Positions 1 through 8,624 are shown, counted from the first letter of the stretch. The stretch: 47,082 nucleotides of DNA from Rectinema subterraneum (GCA_009768935.1 WESA01000019.1:1-47082); one strand, 5' to 3'. Translations and numbers: made by a program. Notes: generated by a model from the letters alone, not told the origin.

Positions 1-83
1 CAATCAGCTTCGCGCCAGTCAGCAATCAGCCCCGCGCAGGGCTTCAGTGCACTGGCTCGTCGCGCTGGTGTTCGCGCGCCATC

Positions 84-1544
84 TCAAAACGATCGCCAGA
101 ACTTCCTCGAGAACAGAATGAGCACCGTGTACACTTCAAGCCTTCCCACCAGCATCGCGAACGCAAGCCACAACTTTGCCCACCACGGAAAGAACGCATA
201 GTTGAACGCAGGTCCAACTTTGCCCAGCCCAGGCCCAATGTTTCCCAGATTTGCGATGACCGCGGTCACGCTTGTCAAAATATCCACACCTGAAAAACTG
301 ATCACAATAACAGAAATAAAAAAGAACGCAAAATACAGAAACACCAGCGCTGCAATATCATAAATCACATTTTTGCGAAGCGCCTTGTTCCCCAAAAATA
401 TCGCATACACTCCCCGCGGATTCGCGACATAGCGCATTTCGGTTACTGCCATCTTGAACAGCACGACAATACGGATCACTTTGATACCGCCGCCAGTTGA
501 TCCCGCGCACCCGCCTATGAACATCAAAAAGAAAAGAATGGTCTGAGAAACTTCCGGCCATTGTCCAAAGTTCGCAGTCGCGAATCCCGTCGTTGTGAGA
601 ATCGATGAAACCTGAAATGAAGAAAATCGCAGAGATTCTCCGAAATTCCGGTACATTCCGGATACAAGCAGATCCACACCAATAATAACCGATGAAATAG
701 CAAAAATCGCAAAATATACTCTGAATTCAGTATCTTTCAGAATACTCCTTAAATTCCCGCTAAGCAGACGATAATGCAATGTGAAGTTCATTCCGGCCAG
801 AAACATGAAAATCGTGATCACTGCATGCACAAAGCCCGAATTGTAATAGGCCACACTTGCGTTTTTCGGACTGAAACCGCCTGTGGCCATCGTCGCAAAG
901 GCATGGCATATCGCATCAAAGAGTGTCATTCCGCCGATAACCAGCAAGAGCACTTCCAGCCCGGTCAGCCCGAGATAAATCAGCCAGAGCACTTTTGCTG
1001 TGCTTGAGATATGCGGCGCGATACGATCGATAGACGGCCCTGGCGCTTCCGCTTCAATTACCCGAATCGCGCTGAAGCCGAGCGTGGGCAGAATGGCGAC
1101 AAGCAGTACGACAATGCCCATTCCTCCCAGCCAATGCGTGGTGGCACGCCAGAGCAGGAGCGCGCGCGGAAGGACCTCGATGTTGGTCAGAATGCTCGCT
1201 CCCGTCGTGGTAAATCCCGACATTGTTTCAAAAAATGCGTCGATGTAGGAAGGAATGTACCCGGACAGTACAAAAGGCAGGGCGCCGATTGCCGACGCGA
1301 ATACCCAGCTCAGGGTGACAAATAAAAACCCGTCGCGCTTTGTAAGAAAAGGTTTAGAATCCTTGCGGCAAATGAAGAGCATGAAAAGAAAAAAAGCCAG
1401 CCCCACCCCGGCAGGAATAAAGAACGAGACGATCACACGCACCTGATTCTTTTCTGTGATGGAAAAAAAACCGCATGCCAATATGAAAAGCGAAACAATC
1501 ATGAGAATAGCGGAAAGCATCCGGAGAATTGATTTGAGGTGCAT
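84..1544 (-). CDS. trkH: Trk-type potassium uptake membrane subunit
   Basis: This is a K+-translocating membrane protein of the TrkH/KtrB family, 486 residues. The four pore loops are visible: TTTGAS near residue 112, ATGGF, TTTGF and LGNIGPG near the C-terminus, and the segment GGCAGSTGGGIK is typical of the family. I chose the ATG at 1544, one base after the stop of the upstream trkA. A start 17 codons further up would lie inside trkA. The tight spacing indicates a trkA-trkH operon with translational coupling. Its partner would be the TrkA just upstream, which gates the channel through nucleotide binding. It is slightly longer than the second TrkH/KtrB at 3036. Confidence 0.93.
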   Translation of the reverse strand: MHLKSILRMLSAILMIVSLFILACGFFSITEKNQVRVIVSFFIPAGVGLAFFLFMLFICRKDSKPFLTKRDGFLFVTLSWVFASAIGALPFVLSGYIPSYIDAFFETMSGFTTTGASILTNIEVLPRALLLWRATTHWLGGMGIVVLLVAILPTLGFSAIRVIEAEAPGPSIDRIAPHISSTAKVLWLIYLGLTGLEVLLLVIGGMTLFDAICHAFATMATGGFSPKNASVAYYNSGFVHAVITIFMFLAGMNFTLHYRLLSGNLRSILKDTEFRVYFAIFAISSVIIGVDLLVSGMYRNFGESLRFSSFQVSSILTTTGFATANFGQWPEVSQTILFFLMFIGGCAGSTGGGIKVIRIVVLFKMAVTEMRYVANPRGVYAIFLGNKALRKNVIYDIAALVFLYFAFFFISVIVISFSGVDILTSVTAVIANLGNIGPGLGKVGPAFNYAFFPWWAKLWLAFAMLVGRLEVYTVLILFSRKFWRSF

Positions 1545-1545
1545 A

Positions 1546-2946
1546 TTACGCTCCGAAAATACTTTCGAGCCTGCCAATCTGCTCTTTTTTGACAATAAGC
1601 CCTACCAGGTCATTTTCCTGGATGCGGGTATCTCCTGTCGGCACAATCGTTTTGCTTTCATGAATAATAAACGTCACGAGGAATCCCTTTGGCAGATTCA
1701 AGTTGCGTATTTCGAAGCCAAGACGCTCAAACGATTTTGAAATTTGAATTTCGATGAGCTCATATTCATTGCGGGGGAAGCTGTATAGTCTGCGTATTTT
1801 CGCCTTTCGGACTCTGTCCAGAATTGTGCCTGATACTACGGTTTTTTCGTTGATCACGATATTGATATTGAGCGGGTCGAGAATATTGCTGTAGAGATCA
1901 TTCGTGACAAGGGCAAGCGTGCGGCGGGCTCCTGCCTCCTGGGCAAGGAGAGCGGTCAGAATGTTGATGCTTTGATGCGAGGTGAGGCAGAGCACAATGT
2001 CTGCGCTGCCGATATTTTCTTCATCTATAAGACGCTCTTCGCTCATCTGGTGATTTATGGGCTCGATATCGGGGAAGGTTGTGGAAAGCGCTTTCAATGC
2101 TTCGCGATTGCCGTCGATTACCTTGATCCTCGGATTCCCCAGCAATGAAAGCGCGCCCCTATCCCTTGAACGCCGCGTATGAGCAACAATCTGCTCAATA
2201 CCGAGCTCCTGAAGAAGAAGCGATGTCAGCGCTTCCGCTCCAAAAATCACCAAGGAACTGAATTTTCTCAATGTGCTCTTGCAGGGGCCAAAAAGCCGGT
2301 CGAGCCAGCTGGGCTCACCCAGAATATATGCGGAATCATCTTCTTCAAACACAAAGTCGCCTGCAGGGACAATGAGCTCCCCTTTTCTCATGACAGCAGG
2401 CACCATAAATTCAGGGCCAATAAGCGACCGCACGTCTGAAAGCGGTTTGCCGATGATTCGGGCCTGCGAGCTGCAATGGATTCGCCTCAACTGAATGCCC
2501 GCTTCCTTTACGTCGATGATTTCAGGCGACATGCCGCGGAAAATAATACGCGCAATGGCTTCCGCGGTTTCCGCCTCCGGGTTGATGATGTAGTCGACGC
2601 CCAAAATTCGCTTTCCGGTATTTTTGAAGGACGCGAAATAGGGATTGCGCGTTCTGGCTATTGTTTTGACATTCTTGAAGGCTTCAGCGACGATGCCGCA
2701 GGAAACAATATTGGTTTCATCGCTGCCAGTGCAGGCAATGAACCAATCGGCATCGGCTACGCCTGCTGACATGAGCGTATCGAGACGTTCCCCATCGCCT
2801 TCTTCGACAATGCAATCGAGGTCGTTCGATATGGCTTTTGCGACATTCGGATTCTTTTCAATGATGACGACATCGCGGTTCTCGGTGATCAACTCGTGGG
2901 CTATCAATGAACCAAGCAGGCCTGCGCCAAGAATTGCTATTTTCAT
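1546..2946 (-). CDS. trkA: Trk potassium uptake regulatory subunit TrkA (two RCK units)
   Basis: This is a cytoplasmic nucleotide-binding regulator of the adjacent TrkH channel. At 466 residues it has the double RCK_N/RCK_C architecture of full-length TrkA. The first Rossmann motif is GAGLLGS near residue 6, with an acidic residue (IIEKN) about 24 residues later as in NAD(H)-binding RCK domains. The second Rossmann half is degenerate (FGAEALTS in place of GGGxIG), so the second unit may not bind nucleotide. I chose the ATG at 2946 (MKIAILGAG) because it begins the first beta strand. There is no Shine-Dalgarno sequence, and a strong -10 box lies 7 nt upstream, so the transcript is probably leaderless. 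Confidence 0.93.
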   Translation of the reverse strand: MKIAILGAGLLGSLIAHELITENRDVVIIEKNPNVAKAISNDLDCIVEEGDGERLDTLMSAGVADADWFIACTGSDETNIVSCGIVAEAFKNVKTIARTRNPYFASFKNTGKRILGVDYIINPEAETAEAIARIIFRGMSPEIIDVKEAGIQLRRIHCSSQARIIGKPLSDVRSLIGPEFMVPAVMRKGELIVPAGDFVFEEDDSAYILGEPSWLDRLFGPCKSTLRKFSSLVIFGAEALTSLLLQELGIEQIVAHTRRSRDRGALSLLGNPRIKVIDGNREALKALSTTFPDIEPINHQMSEERLIDEENIGSADIVLCLTSHQSINILTALLAQEAGARRTLALVTNDLYSNILDPLNINIVINEKTVVSGTILDRVRKAKIRRLYSFPRNEYELIEIQISKSFERLGFEIRNLNLPKGFLVTFIIHESKTIVPTGDTRIQENDLVGLIVKKEQIGRLESIFGA

Positions 2947-2953
2947 CGCTAGA

Positions 2954-2982
2954 AGTATAGGAGAGGAACCGCATACTGGCAA
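2954..2982 (-). promoter_or_regulatory. Sigma70-type promoter of trkA-trkH
   Basis: On the minus strand the -35 box TTGCCA (2977-2982) and -10 box TATACT (2954-2959) are 17 bp apart. The predicted transcription start is about 2947, next to the trkA ATG at 2946, which leaves virtually no 5' leader. Confidence 0.75.
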
Positions 2983-2989
2983 TGGCCGA

Positions 2990-3018
2990 TTGAGCAGCGC
3001 AGGTATTTTGTCTACTAT
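2990..3018 (+). promoter_or_regulatory. Candidate promoter of the second Trk/Ktr operon
   Basis: TTGAGC (2990-2995), a 17-bp spacer and TACTAT (3013-3018) are followed by AGGAGA (3025-3030) and the GTG start at 3036. The predicted transcript has a leader of about 11 nt. The promoter is divergent from the trkA promoter. Confidence 0.55.
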
Positions 3019-3035
3019 AGTACCAGGAGACCAGC

Positions 3036-4361
3036 GTGAGTATTCGCATCCAGATCGGGAAAGAAAAATCGCTCCTCATTCTTTATTTTACTGGACTTAT
3101 TGCTGCTGGCACCATTCTGTTCTCCATGCCCTTCGCGACGAAGACCGGGAGCATGCGTTTTGTTGATGCTCTTTTTACCGCGACGAGCGCCGTGTGCGTG
3201 ACTGGTTTGACCACAGTCGATACACTTTCCTTGACGCGCGTTGGGCAGTTTGTGCTGATTTTGCTGATTCAGCTGGGCGGGCTGGGGATTATCGCGTTCT
3301 CCACCCTGTACCTGTTCTCTCCGCGCAAAAGAATTTCCGTTATTACGCGGGGTTTTACGGGCGATTATACTGTACCTTCGGTCGAATTCCGCACGAGAAA
3401 GATCATTACGCAAATTATAGGCTGGACAGCAGGATTCGAGCTGCTGGGAACGCTGATTATATGGCCTGTACTCTCCAGGAGCGGCTATACGCTGTTCGAT
3501 TCGCTGTTTCACGCGATATCGGCTTTTTGTAATGCCGGTTTTTCGACCCTGAGATCCGGAATGGAGAATTTCCGCGATGAAGCTTTGATGAATGTAGTAA
3601 CAATGATTTTGATCATCTGCGGCGGATTGGGTTTCATTGTTCTGCAAGATATCGCGAGGCTGATACAGAAAAAAAAGCTGCATCTGACGTATCATTCTTC
3701 GATTGTGCTCCGCACGAGTGTGGGCCTTATCATTATAGGAGCGATCCTGTTCTTCATTCTCGAGAACAATCACGCGTTCAAGGGAATGAGCGGCGCATCG
3801 AAGATAATGGCTTCTTTCTTTCAGTCTGTTACATCGAGAACAGCAGGCTTCGATACAGTGCCGCAGGCCAAATTGACGAGCGCGGCCCAGTTCGTCACCA
3901 TCATACTCATGTTCATCGGCGCTTCTCCGGGATCGACTGGCGGCGGCATCAAGACAACAACATTTTATCTCATGCTGCTTGTTGCCCTCAGATTTCGCGA
4001 AGGAGGGGGCGTTCTTGTGGATCGAAATAGAGCTGTAATGCCGTATTCGATTTTCAAAGCAGCAGCGGTTGTTGTAAGGGCGGTAATTATTGTGCTGGCA
4101 GTGACTGTAGTGTTGTTGATTGCCGAGCAAGTGCACGGGAATCCGCTCGGGATCGAAACAGCTATATTCGAGAGTGTTTCCGCCTTTGGTACAGTCGGAC
4201 TTTCAATTGGCATTACGCCGCATCTGTCGGCTGTTTCGAAGCTTGCTCTGGTAAGCGCAATGTTCATGGGCAGGGTTGGCCTCTTCGCGATGGCAATTCC
4301 GAGCTCGAAATATTCAACAGAACGGTATGCCAGGTCTCCGCGGGCGGATATTTTATTATAG
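3036..4361 (+). CDS. ktrB: KtrB/TrkH-family potassium uptake membrane subunit
   Basis: This is the second K+-uptake channel subunit in the window, 441 residues, close to KtrB size. Pore-loop signatures appear in order: VTGL near residue 55, NAGF, TAGF and TVGL, with SPGSTGGGIKTT between the third and fourth units. It starts at a GTG, preceded by AGGAGA at 3025-3030. The next gene encodes a single-RCK KtrA-like subunit, so the pair probably forms a Na+-dependent Ktr-type system. It runs divergently from the trkA-trkH pair. The ktr name rests on size and subunit layout only. Confidence 0.9.
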   Translation: MSIRIQIGKEKSLLILYFTGLIAAGTILFSMPFATKTGSMRFVDALFTATSAVCVTGLTTVDTLSLTRVGQFVLILLIQLGGLGIIAFSTLYLFSPRKRISVITRGFTGDYTVPSVEFRTRKIITQIIGWTAGFELLGTLIIWPVLSRSGYTLFDSLFHAISAFCNAGFSTLRSGMENFRDEALMNVVTMILIICGGLGFIVLQDIARLIQKKKLHLTYHSSIVLRTSVGLIIIGAILFFILENNHAFKGMSGASKIMASFFQSVTSRTAGFDTVPQAKLTSAAQFVTIILMFIGASPGSTGGGIKTTTFYLMLLVALRFREGGGVLVDRNRAVMPYSIFKAAAVVVRAVIIVLAVTVVLLIAEQVHGNPLGIETAIFESVSAFGTVGLSIGITPHLSAVSKLALVSAMFMGRVGLFAMAIPSSKYSTERYARSPRADILL

Positions 4362-4392
4362 AGTATTCTAATATTGGGAAGGATGGTGCGTT

Positions 4393-5160
4393 ATGCGGCA
4401 ATTTGCATTTGTCGGACTTGGGTCTTTCGCAATGTCAATGCTGGAGCGCATTGCTGAAATTACTGATCAGATAATTGCGGTGGACGATGACCAGGCAAGG
4501 ATCGAACACGTCAAGGAGATGGTTTCGACTGCATATACAATGAATTTGCTCGATGGGGAAGCTTTCGAACGAGTGTTTCATGACCCTGTCGATGTGGCCA
4601 TTGTCGATGTCGAATCCAATGGCGCCGCGGTTTTGCTTGTGACGTTCCGTTTGAAAAAGCTCGGTGTGCCTGAAATTATCGTTAAATCCAATTCCGAGGA
4701 ATATGAAGAGCTTTTGCGCCTCGTGGGAGCTACGCGGGTTGTGAATTCCGACAGAGAAGCCGCCACCAGGATTACTCCGCTGGTGCTTTCTTCGTCCCTG
4801 ACCAATTTCATGCCGATAAGCGGTGACCTCGTGCTTGCGGAAGTGATCGCGCCGGATTTTGTTCTTGGCAAGACCGTAATAGAGACAGACTTGCGGCGCA
4901 AGCACCATGTCAATGTTGTGGCGGTCAAGCATTCTTTGCAGAGAAATGTCAACGAAGAAGCTGAAGGCGTTTTCAACGATCTCGATATCGCATATCGCTT
5001 TCAGGCAGGGGATGTGCTTCTTGTGACTGGGAAGGAAAGTGATGTCTTCGTCTTTTCCGGCGTCCAGAAAACAGCAGAGCACGAGAAGAAAAAGGTCAAC
5101 TTCAGCGTATTGCTAAAGAGCATGTTCAGCCGCAAAAAACAAGACGACACAAAAAAATAG
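4393..5160 (+). CDS. ktrA: KtrA/TrkA-family potassium uptake regulator (single RCK)
   Basis: This 255-residue cytosolic RCK protein lies 31 bp after the KtrB-like gene and probably gates it. The N-terminal Rossmann motif is GLGSFAMS (residues 7-14), followed by the acidic segment IIAVDDD that would bind the nucleotide ribose. A TrkA_C domain follows around residues 140-225. The last 25-30 residues form a basic, lysine-rich tail (KKKVN to the end, with SRKKQDDTKK) that typical 220-residue KtrA proteins lack. AAGGA at 4379-4383 serves as ribosome-binding site. Confidence 0.9.
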   Translation: MRQFAFVGLGSFAMSMLERIAEITDQIIAVDDDQARIEHVKEMVSTAYTMNLLDGEAFERVFHDPVDVAIVDVESNGAAVLLVTFRLKKLGVPEIIVKSNSEEYEELLRLVGATRVVNSDREAATRITPLVLSSSLTNFMPISGDLVLAEVIAPDFVLGKTVIETDLRRKHHVNVVAVKHSLQRNVNEEAEGVFNDLDIAYRFQAGDVLLVTGKESDVFVFSGVQKTAEHEKKKVNFSVLLKSMFSRKKQDDTKK

Positions 5161-5177
5161 CGCTTTCCCCTGACAAG

Positions 5178-5206
5178 TTGATTCCTTTTTGTCAAACCAT
5201 TACAAT
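5178..5206 (+). promoter_or_regulatory. Promoter of the PLP-dependent acyltransferase gene
   Basis: TTGATT (5178-5183) and TACAAT (5201-5206) are separated by exactly 17 bp. Transcription would start near 5213, giving a leader of about 100 nt before the ATG at 5316. Confidence 0.7.
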
Positions 5207-5212
5207 CAAAGT

Positions 5213-5315
5213 AGCGGCACAGGTCTTGATATACAGCCTGTGCGCTCCGGCGGCGCTTATGCTTCCGGCGAACCGCGTTGCAGACTGAATCTGCGCGCAA
5301 CAGGGAGGTCCACCT
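5213..5315 (+). promoter_or_regulatory. Structured 5' leader of the PLP enzyme mRNA
   Basis: The leader can form a perfect 7-bp hairpin GCACAGG/CCTGTGC (5217-5223 with 5237-5243), a G+C-rich middle segment, and GCAGA/TCTGC (5280-5284 with 5290-5294) just before the ribosome-binding site GGGAGG. It matches no riboswitch class that I recognise. A regulatory role is inference. Confidence 0.35.
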
Positions 5316-6494
5316 ATGGACATTTTTCAAAAATGTTTCGATTTCGACCTGGACAAACAGGCCATGGAAAAGGGGCTTTACCCCTATTTCCAGCCGCTCG
5401 ACGGGCTTGAAGGAACCGAGGCTGTTTTCCATGGCCGCCGCCTTATCATGATCGGCTCCAACAACTATCTTGGCCTTACGATGCATCCCAAGGTCAGGGA
5501 AGCTGCGCGTAAGGCTCTTGAAGAATTCGGCCCATCGTGCACGGGCAGTCGCTTTCTGAACGGCACGCTCAAGCTGCATGAGGAGCTTGAAGCGAGGCTC
5601 GCAGCCTTTGTCGGCAAGGATGCGGCGCTAGTATTCTCTACTGGCATGCAGACGAACCTAGGAGCGATATCCGCCCTTATCGGACGCAATGATGTGGTTA
5701 TTACCGATAAGGATGACCATGCATCGATCGTCGATGGCTGCAGACTTGGCATAGGGGAGATGAAGCGCTATGTTCACGGCGACCTCGACCAGCTCGAGCG
5801 CATTCTCCAGAAAATTCCGCCGGAATCCGGCGCAATGGTCGTTGTCGATGGTGTGTTCTCCATGGGCGGCGATATCGTGGACCTGCCGAAACTTGTCGAT
5901 GTTTGCCATCGCTACGGTGCGCGGCTCTATGTCGATGATGCGCATTCGCTTGGGGTGCTCGGTGGTGGACGCGGAACCGCATGGCATTTTGGGCTTACTG
6001 ACAAGGTTGATCTTATAATGGGAACGTTCTCGAAGAGCTTTGCTTCGCTCGGTGGCTTTGTTGCAGGAGACAAGGATGTCATCAACTACATCAAGCATAC
6101 CGCGCGTTCCTTCATTTTCTCGGCATCGTTGCCGGCGCCGAATGCGATGGCTGCCTTTGCTGCGCTCGAAGTCATGGAGACCGAGCCTGAGCATGTCCAG
6201 CGGCTCTGGGAGAACGCGCACTTCATGATGAAAGGCTTTCGCGAGCTTGGTTTCAATATCGGCAACACGCAGACGCCGATTATCCCCGTCATCATCGGCG
6301 AGGACGAGACCTGCTTCCGCTTCTGGAAAGAGCTCTTCGACGGCGGCGTCTACACCAACCCTGTCATAAGCCCAGCGGTGCCGGAAGGCATGGCGCTTTT
6401 GCGCACGTCGTACATGGCGACGCATACCAAGGAACAACTTCAGCGCGCGCTCGATATCTTCGAAAAAGCCGGGAAGAAGTTCGGCATTATTTGA
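5316..6494 (+). CDS. PLP-dependent alpha-oxoamine synthase, serine palmitoyltransferase-like
   Basis: This 392-residue fold-type I PLP enzyme belongs to the family that condenses an amino acid with an acyl-CoA (8-amino-7-oxononanoate synthase, glycine C-acetyltransferase, serine palmitoyltransferase). The Schiff-base lysine lies in GTFSKSFASLGG (Lys240), the cofactor-stacking His in DDHAS (His135), and the ring-binding Asp and His in VDDAHS (207-211). The N-terminal YPYFxxLxG and the segment GSNNYLGLT resemble bacterial serine palmitoyltransferases most closely. No biotin or threonine-catabolism genes are nearby. The gene is monocistronic, between its own promoter and a terminator. The family is secure; the substrate (sphingolipid base synthesis) is inferred. 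Confidence 0.82.
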   Translation: MDIFQKCFDFDLDKQAMEKGLYPYFQPLDGLEGTEAVFHGRRLIMIGSNNYLGLTMHPKVREAARKALEEFGPSCTGSRFLNGTLKLHEELEARLAAFVGKDAALVFSTGMQTNLGAISALIGRNDVVITDKDDHASIVDGCRLGIGEMKRYVHGDLDQLERILQKIPPESGAMVVVDGVFSMGGDIVDLPKLVDVCHRYGARLYVDDAHSLGVLGGGRGTAWHFGLTDKVDLIMGTFSKSFASLGGFVAGDKDVINYIKHTARSFIFSASLPAPNAMAAFAALEVMETEPEHVQRLWENAHFMMKGFRELGFNIGNTQTPIIPVIIGEDETCFRFWKELFDGGVYTNPVISPAVPEGMALLRTSYMATHTKEQLQRALDIFEKAGKKFGII

Positions 6495-6520
6495 GCCTTG
6501 TCGCGGTATTGTTATTAAGC

Positions 6521-6558
6521 GGCGCGCTGTCGCAATCCGGCAGTGCGCCTTTTTATTT
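6521..6558 (+). terminator. Rho-independent terminator after the PLP enzyme gene
   Basis: A 9-bp stem GGCGCGCTG/CAGTGCGCC (6521-6529 with 6541-6549, one G-U pair) is followed by a T-rich tail TTTTTATTTT. It slightly overlaps the 3' end of the convergent radC gene. Confidence 0.85.
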
Positions 6559-7254
6559 TGTCGGCGCAATCAGTCCATGTTCCACAAAGCTGAAATATCC
6601 TGTTTCCGAGAACACAAGATGATCCAGCACCGGAATGCCCAAAATGTCTCCCGATTGCCGCAGGCGCTTGGTGATGTCCAAATCCTCCTCTGAAGGTTCG
6701 AGATTCCCGCTGGGATGATTATGCGCAACAATGACCGCGCAGGCCCTGTCGGTTATAGGATCAGCGAAGACCTCGCGTGGGTGGACAACTGTCTTGTTGA
6801 TCAATCCCTTGGTAATTTCCCGCACCGCATTGACTTCGTGGCCGCCATTTAACGATATGACAATAAAATGCTCTTGCCGCAGATCTGCGAAATGGATGAG
6901 GAGCGGATATGCGTCCTTGGGCATGGTAATCCGCGTGCCGCGTGTCGAGAAGATGCGACGGCCCAGTTCGATTGCTGCCGCAACGGCACAGCTTTTTGCT
7001 TCTCCCATGCCGGCAATCACCATCAATTTATTGATATCGAAGGAATGCGTACTCTGAGTGATCTGATCGAGCACTTCCCTCGCAAGCCTTCGGACCGGTT
7101 TGCCAGGTATTCCTGTACCAAGAATCGCGACCACAAGATCAAGATTCGATATGGAACCACTGCCGAAGCGCACCATTCGCTCGCGGATATCCAACGGCGA
7201 GGTGCTGCTTTCGATGCTCAGCGCTGCTTTTTCATAAGCCTGCCATTCTTCCAT
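6553..7254 (-). CDS. radC: RadC-family JAB/MPN domain protein
   Basis: This is a 233-residue member of the RadC (UPF0758) family. A helix-hairpin-helix-like N-terminal part (AGMGEAKSCA near residue 81) is followed by a JAMM metal site: HNHPSG (His178, His180) and Asp191. The family was named for DNA repair, but its biochemical role is unsettled; some members are linked to natural transformation or mobile elements. It starts at ATG 7254 with TAGGAGA just upstream. It is transcribed against the PLP gene and divergently from rubrerythrin. Family assignment is firm; function is not known. Confidence 0.93.
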   Translation of the reverse strand: MEEWQAYEKAALSIESSTSPLDIRERMVRFGSGSISNLDLVVAILGTGIPGKPVRRLAREVLDQITQSTHSFDINKLMVIAGMGEAKSCAVAAAIELGRRIFSTRGTRITMPKDAYPLLIHFADLRQEHFIVISLNGGHEVNAVREITKGLINKTVVHPREVFADPITDRACAVIVAHNHPSGNLEPSEEDLDITKRLRQSGDILGIPVLDHLVFSETGYFSFVEHGLIAPTK

Positions 7255-7318
7255 ACTGCTGTCTCCTACAGTAAAGACGCGCGCGCAAGATTTTCTGATT
7301 CAATCCTTGGCGGTGTAT

Positions 7319-7347
7319 TTGCGTTCGGGCATCGAGTGGCATATAAT
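7319..7347 (+). promoter_or_regulatory. Promoter of the oxygen-defence operon
   Basis: TTGCGT (7319-7324), a 17-bp spacer and a perfect TATAAT (7342-7347) put the start near 7354. The roughly 50-nt leader ends in CAGGAGG before the rubrerythrin ATG. No convincing PerR-like palindrome was found in it. Confidence 0.8.
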
Positions 7348-7403
7348 ACAACAAGACAGCTTGGTGTATTAGAATTTTATCAGACGAACCACAGGAGGAA
7401 ACT

Positions 7404-7979
7404 ATGAAAAGTCTGAAGGGCACAAAAACTGAAGTGAATCTTCTTACTGCATTTGCCGGCGAATCGCAGGCGCGCAACCGCTATACGTATTTTGCATCAA
7501 AAGCAAAGGAAGAAGGATTCATCCAGATCCAACTGATCTTCGAGGAAACCGCGAATCAGGAAAAGGAACATGCCAAGCGCCTTTTCAAGTTCCTGGAAGG
7601 CGGAACCGCAAAGGTCACCGCTGAATTTCCTGCAGGAGTCATCGGTACCACGCGCGAAAACCTGGCCGAAGCGGCTAGCGGCGAGAACTACGAATGGAAG
7701 GAAATGTATCCCGGCTTTGCAAAAGTAGCGCGCGAAGAAGGGTTCGATGCTATCGCGGCTGTTTTCGAAGCAATTGCGGTAGCCGAAAAACAGCATGCAA
7801 AGCGGTACGAAGCCCTCATGGCCAATATCGATGCCGGCAGAGTTTTCAAGCGCGACAAGAAAGTAGTGTGGCGCTGCCTCAACTGCGGGTATCTCTTTGA
7901 AGGGACAGAGCCGCCCAAGGTATGCCCGGCTTGCGCGCATCCACAAGCGTATTTCGAGCTTTTGGGCGAGAATTGGTAA
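7404..7979 (+). CDS. rbr: Rubrerythrin
   Basis: This is a cytoplasmic peroxidase that reduces hydrogen peroxide at a non-haem di-iron site, using electrons from rubredoxin. The 191-residue protein has a four-helix ferritin-like domain with the two iron-ligand helices ([13 protein letters not shown] near residue 49 and [14 protein letters not shown] near 118). A C-terminal rubredoxin-type domain has two CxxC knuckles (CLNCGY and CPACAH) in its last 40 residues. It is the first gene of an operon with superoxide reductase and rubredoxin, forming a complete superoxide-to-water route. Strong ribosome-binding site AGGAGG. Confidence 0.97.
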   Translation: MKSLKGTKTEVNLLTAFAGESQARNRYTYFASKAKEEGFIQIQLIFEETANQEKEHAKRLFKFLEGGTAKVTAEFPAGVIGTTRENLAEAASGENYEWKEMYPGFAKVAREEGFDAIAAVFEAIAVAEKQHAKRYEALMANIDAGRVFKRDKKVVWRCLNCGYLFEGTEPPKVCPACAHPQAYFELLGENW

Positions 7980-7984
7980 GAAGA

Positions 7985-8005
7985 AAGCCGGCGGACTGCC
8001 GGCTT
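7985..8005 (+). other. Intercistronic hairpin between rubrerythrin and desulfoferrodoxin
   Basis: AAGCCGGC/GCCGGCTT (7985-7992 with 7998-8005) forms a perfect 8-bp stem with a 5-nt loop. No T tract follows, so it is more likely an mRNA-processing or stability element than a terminator. Confidence 0.6.
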
Positions 8006-8028
8006 CGCAAACTGAATGGAGGTTAGAA

Positions 8029-8403
8029 ATGACACAGAAAAAGCAGATTTACAAATGCATGAAATGTGGCAATATCGTTGAAGTGCTGCATGAAGGCGAA
8101 GGCGAACTCGTATGCTGCGGCGAACCGATGAAGCTCTTTGTTGAAAACACAACCGATGCCGCAAAAGAAAAACATGTCCCGGTTCTGGAGAAGACGAAGG
8201 ACGGGTGGTGGGTCAAGGTCGGCTCGGTGCCGCATCCGATGGAAGAAAAGCATTACATTGAATGGATCGAGCTGCTTGCTGATGGCAATTCGTATCGCGC
8301 GTTCCTTGCTCCAGGGCAGGAACCCAAAGCCTTCTTCCCTGTAAAGGCTGAAAAGGTACAGGCAAGAGAGTACTGCAATCTTCACGGGTTGTGGAAAGCA
8401 TAG
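8029..8403 (+). CDS. dfx: Desulfoferrodoxin (superoxide reductase, 2Fe type)
   Basis: This enzyme reduces superoxide to hydrogen peroxide in the cytoplasm without releasing oxygen. At 124 residues it has an N-terminal desulforedoxin domain with all four iron-binding cysteines (CMKCG at residue 10 onward and the vicinal pair VCCGEP near 29) and the catalytic neelaredoxin domain. Iron ligands are visible in [14 protein letters not shown] and the C-terminal YCNLHG. I chose ATG 8029, preceded by GGAGGT at 8018-8023. Treponema pallidum has a version without a complete centre I, so the intact first centre is notable. It sits between rubrerythrin and rubredoxin genes. Confidence 0.96.
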   Translation: MTQKKQIYKCMKCGNIVEVLHEGEGELVCCGEPMKLFVENTTDAAKEKHVPVLEKTKDGWWVKVGSVPHPMEEKHYIEWIELLADGNSYRAFLAPGQEPKAFFPVKAEKVQAREYCNLHGLWKA

Positions 8404-8432
8404 AAACGAAGCAGAATTGAAAGGAGCGCTCC

Positions 8433-8594
8433 ATGAAGAAGTACGTATGTGATGTATGCGGCTACATTTATGATCCTGCTGAAGGTGACCCCGACGGTAA
8501 GATTCCAGCAGGCACCCCGTTCGACCAGCTGCCTGATGACTGGGTCTGCCCGATGTGCGGTGCGAGCAAGGACTCATTCTCGCCGATGGATTGA
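8433..8594 (+). CDS. rub: Rubredoxin
   Basis: This is a 53-residue mononuclear iron electron carrier. Both CxxCG knuckles are intact (CDVCGY at residues 6-11 and CPMCGA at 39-44), with the usual aromatic core residues Tyr4, Tyr11, Tyr13, Phe30 and Trp37. It would pass electrons to the superoxide reductase and rubrerythrin encoded upstream. AAGGAG at 8421-8425 precedes the ATG. It is the last gene of the operon, followed by a strong terminator. Confidence 0.97.
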   Translation: MKKYVCDVCGYIYDPAEGDPDGKIPAGTPFDQLPDDWVCPMCGASKDSFSPMD

Positions 8595-8624
8595 ATTAGC
8601 CGCCTGAACAGGACTTTTCGCATC

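Noticed and set aside
1..83. Possible gene or terminator after trkH
   Set aside because: Only a short GCCC/GGGC hairpin without a T run is seen on the minus strand; nothing coding can be supported at the window edge.
2645..3166. 173-codon plus-strand open frame spanning the trkA-ktrB divergent spacer
   Set aside because: It overlaps both promoters and trkA and has random-looking composition; not considered a gene.
3015..4136. Long minus-strand open frame of 373 codons opposite ktrB
   Set aside because: It is rich in His, Arg, Gln and Cys with no hydrophobic pattern or motif, typical of an antisense shadow; the plus strand encodes an unmistakable TrkH-family protein.
7365..7385. Possible PerR box (TTAGAATTTTATCAG) upstream of rubrerythrin
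   Set aside because: Matches the PerR consensus at too few symmetric positions to claim.
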